Shown in pieces: positions 63,701 to 64,000 of a stretch of 64,000 nt of DNA. The translations under genes were made by a program, and so were the position numbers. How positions within the stretch are numbered: position 1 is the stretch's first letter; each line of letters starts with the position of its first letter. The notes under the pieces were generated by a model, which worked only from the letters and a program-made list of their open reading frames with translations, did not search any database and was not told the DNA's origin. Source of the DNA: Branchiostoma floridae (Eukaryota; Chordata; Leptocardii; Amphioxiformes; Branchiostomatidae); the NCBI RefSeq assembly GCF_000003815.2, contig NC_049985.1, positions 3,298,967 to 3,362,966 of the forward strand. Direction: 5' to 3'.

Positions 63701-64000
63701 TTGTCAAAGTTGATGACTATGCTGCATGCTTTTGTGGTGATCTTCTGCTGCATGCTCTGGAAGACAAGTCTGTATGTCTGACTGAAGACTGAGATGATGG
63801 TTGAAAGACATTTTGCTGGAGAAAAATGTCCTGGCATATTTTTTGCACAAGATGCCCTCTTCTTAGAATGTAAAAATCTTGTACAATAAATCTTTAATAT
63901 CTTGATGTTGAAAGATCCGGTGATTTCATCAACACCATCACCAAATTGAAATTGTCAGGTAACAGAGGTCATAGTAGACCAAGGAAATCCTAAATGTGTT
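63701..64000. other. Window end, no gene seen
   Basis: Unique-looking sequence after the tandem repeat. AATAAA on the + strand at 63885-63890 could be a poly(A) signal of a gene whose exons were not recognised. Confidence 0.4.

Noticed and set aside
1-64000. tRNA and rRNA genes
   Set aside because: No stretch with convincing A and B boxes plus a cloverleaf, and no rRNA-like conserved blocks, were seen by eye. A covariance-model scan was not possible.

Overview
This is animal nuclear DNA: spliced genes with GT/AG introns, large AT-rich intergenic stretches, many inverted-repeat elements and microsatellites, and three 100-base N gaps (13088-13187, 22303-22402, 49871-49970). The gene families (intronless LRR-Ig receptors, fucolectin-like lectins, a TRIM-NHL protein, an ASB5 relative, TMEM33) and the repeat landscape fit a cephalochordate (amphioxus, Branchiostoma) best. 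The species is an inference from gene content.

Layout. 1-2048: 5' half of a Helitron protein, open from the window edge and cut off at its Rep motif. 2707-3367 (+): the last two coding exons of TMEM33, followed by a tandem array of copies of its stop-codon region (to about 4400). 6889-15536 (-): an ASB5-like ankyrin/SOCS-box gene. Its structure is elaborate: five candidate alternative first exons, two of them clearly matching the ASB5 N-terminus, two equal-length candidate mutually exclusive second exons, four shared exons, and two decayed copies of one ankyrin exon in an intron. 16880-30490: a tandem segmental duplication of about 6.5 kb, each unit carrying one intronless LRR-Ig transmembrane receptor (-) with a cytoplasmic tail built from repeated Tyr-x-Asn motifs. 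31152-32032 (+): a phase-consistent three-exon gene of unknown family. 35826-39553 (+): a five-exon TRIM-NHL gene. 47717-53949 (-): a complete eight-exon gene for a membrane-anchored protein with two fucolectin-type lectin domains and a Ser/Thr-rich stalk; its introns hold a truncated LINE and two MITEs. 54000-64000: mostly tandem repeats, one MITE, a probable Penelope-like remnant and a weak candidate first exon.

The coding predictions rest on exon phases, which close exactly: ASB5-like 984 nt (327 aa plus stop), lectin gene 1419 nt (472 aa plus stop), TRIM-NHL about 831 aa. Exon duplication is the recurring theme: it built the ASB5-like first, second and relic exons, the lectin gene's two domains and two stalk exons, the tyrosine repeats of the LRR-Ig tails, and the TMEM33 3' array. 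The strongest candidates for something undescribed are the ASB5-like alternative-exon system and the YxN-repeat LRR-Ig receptors. I saw no tRNA, rRNA or CRISPR.
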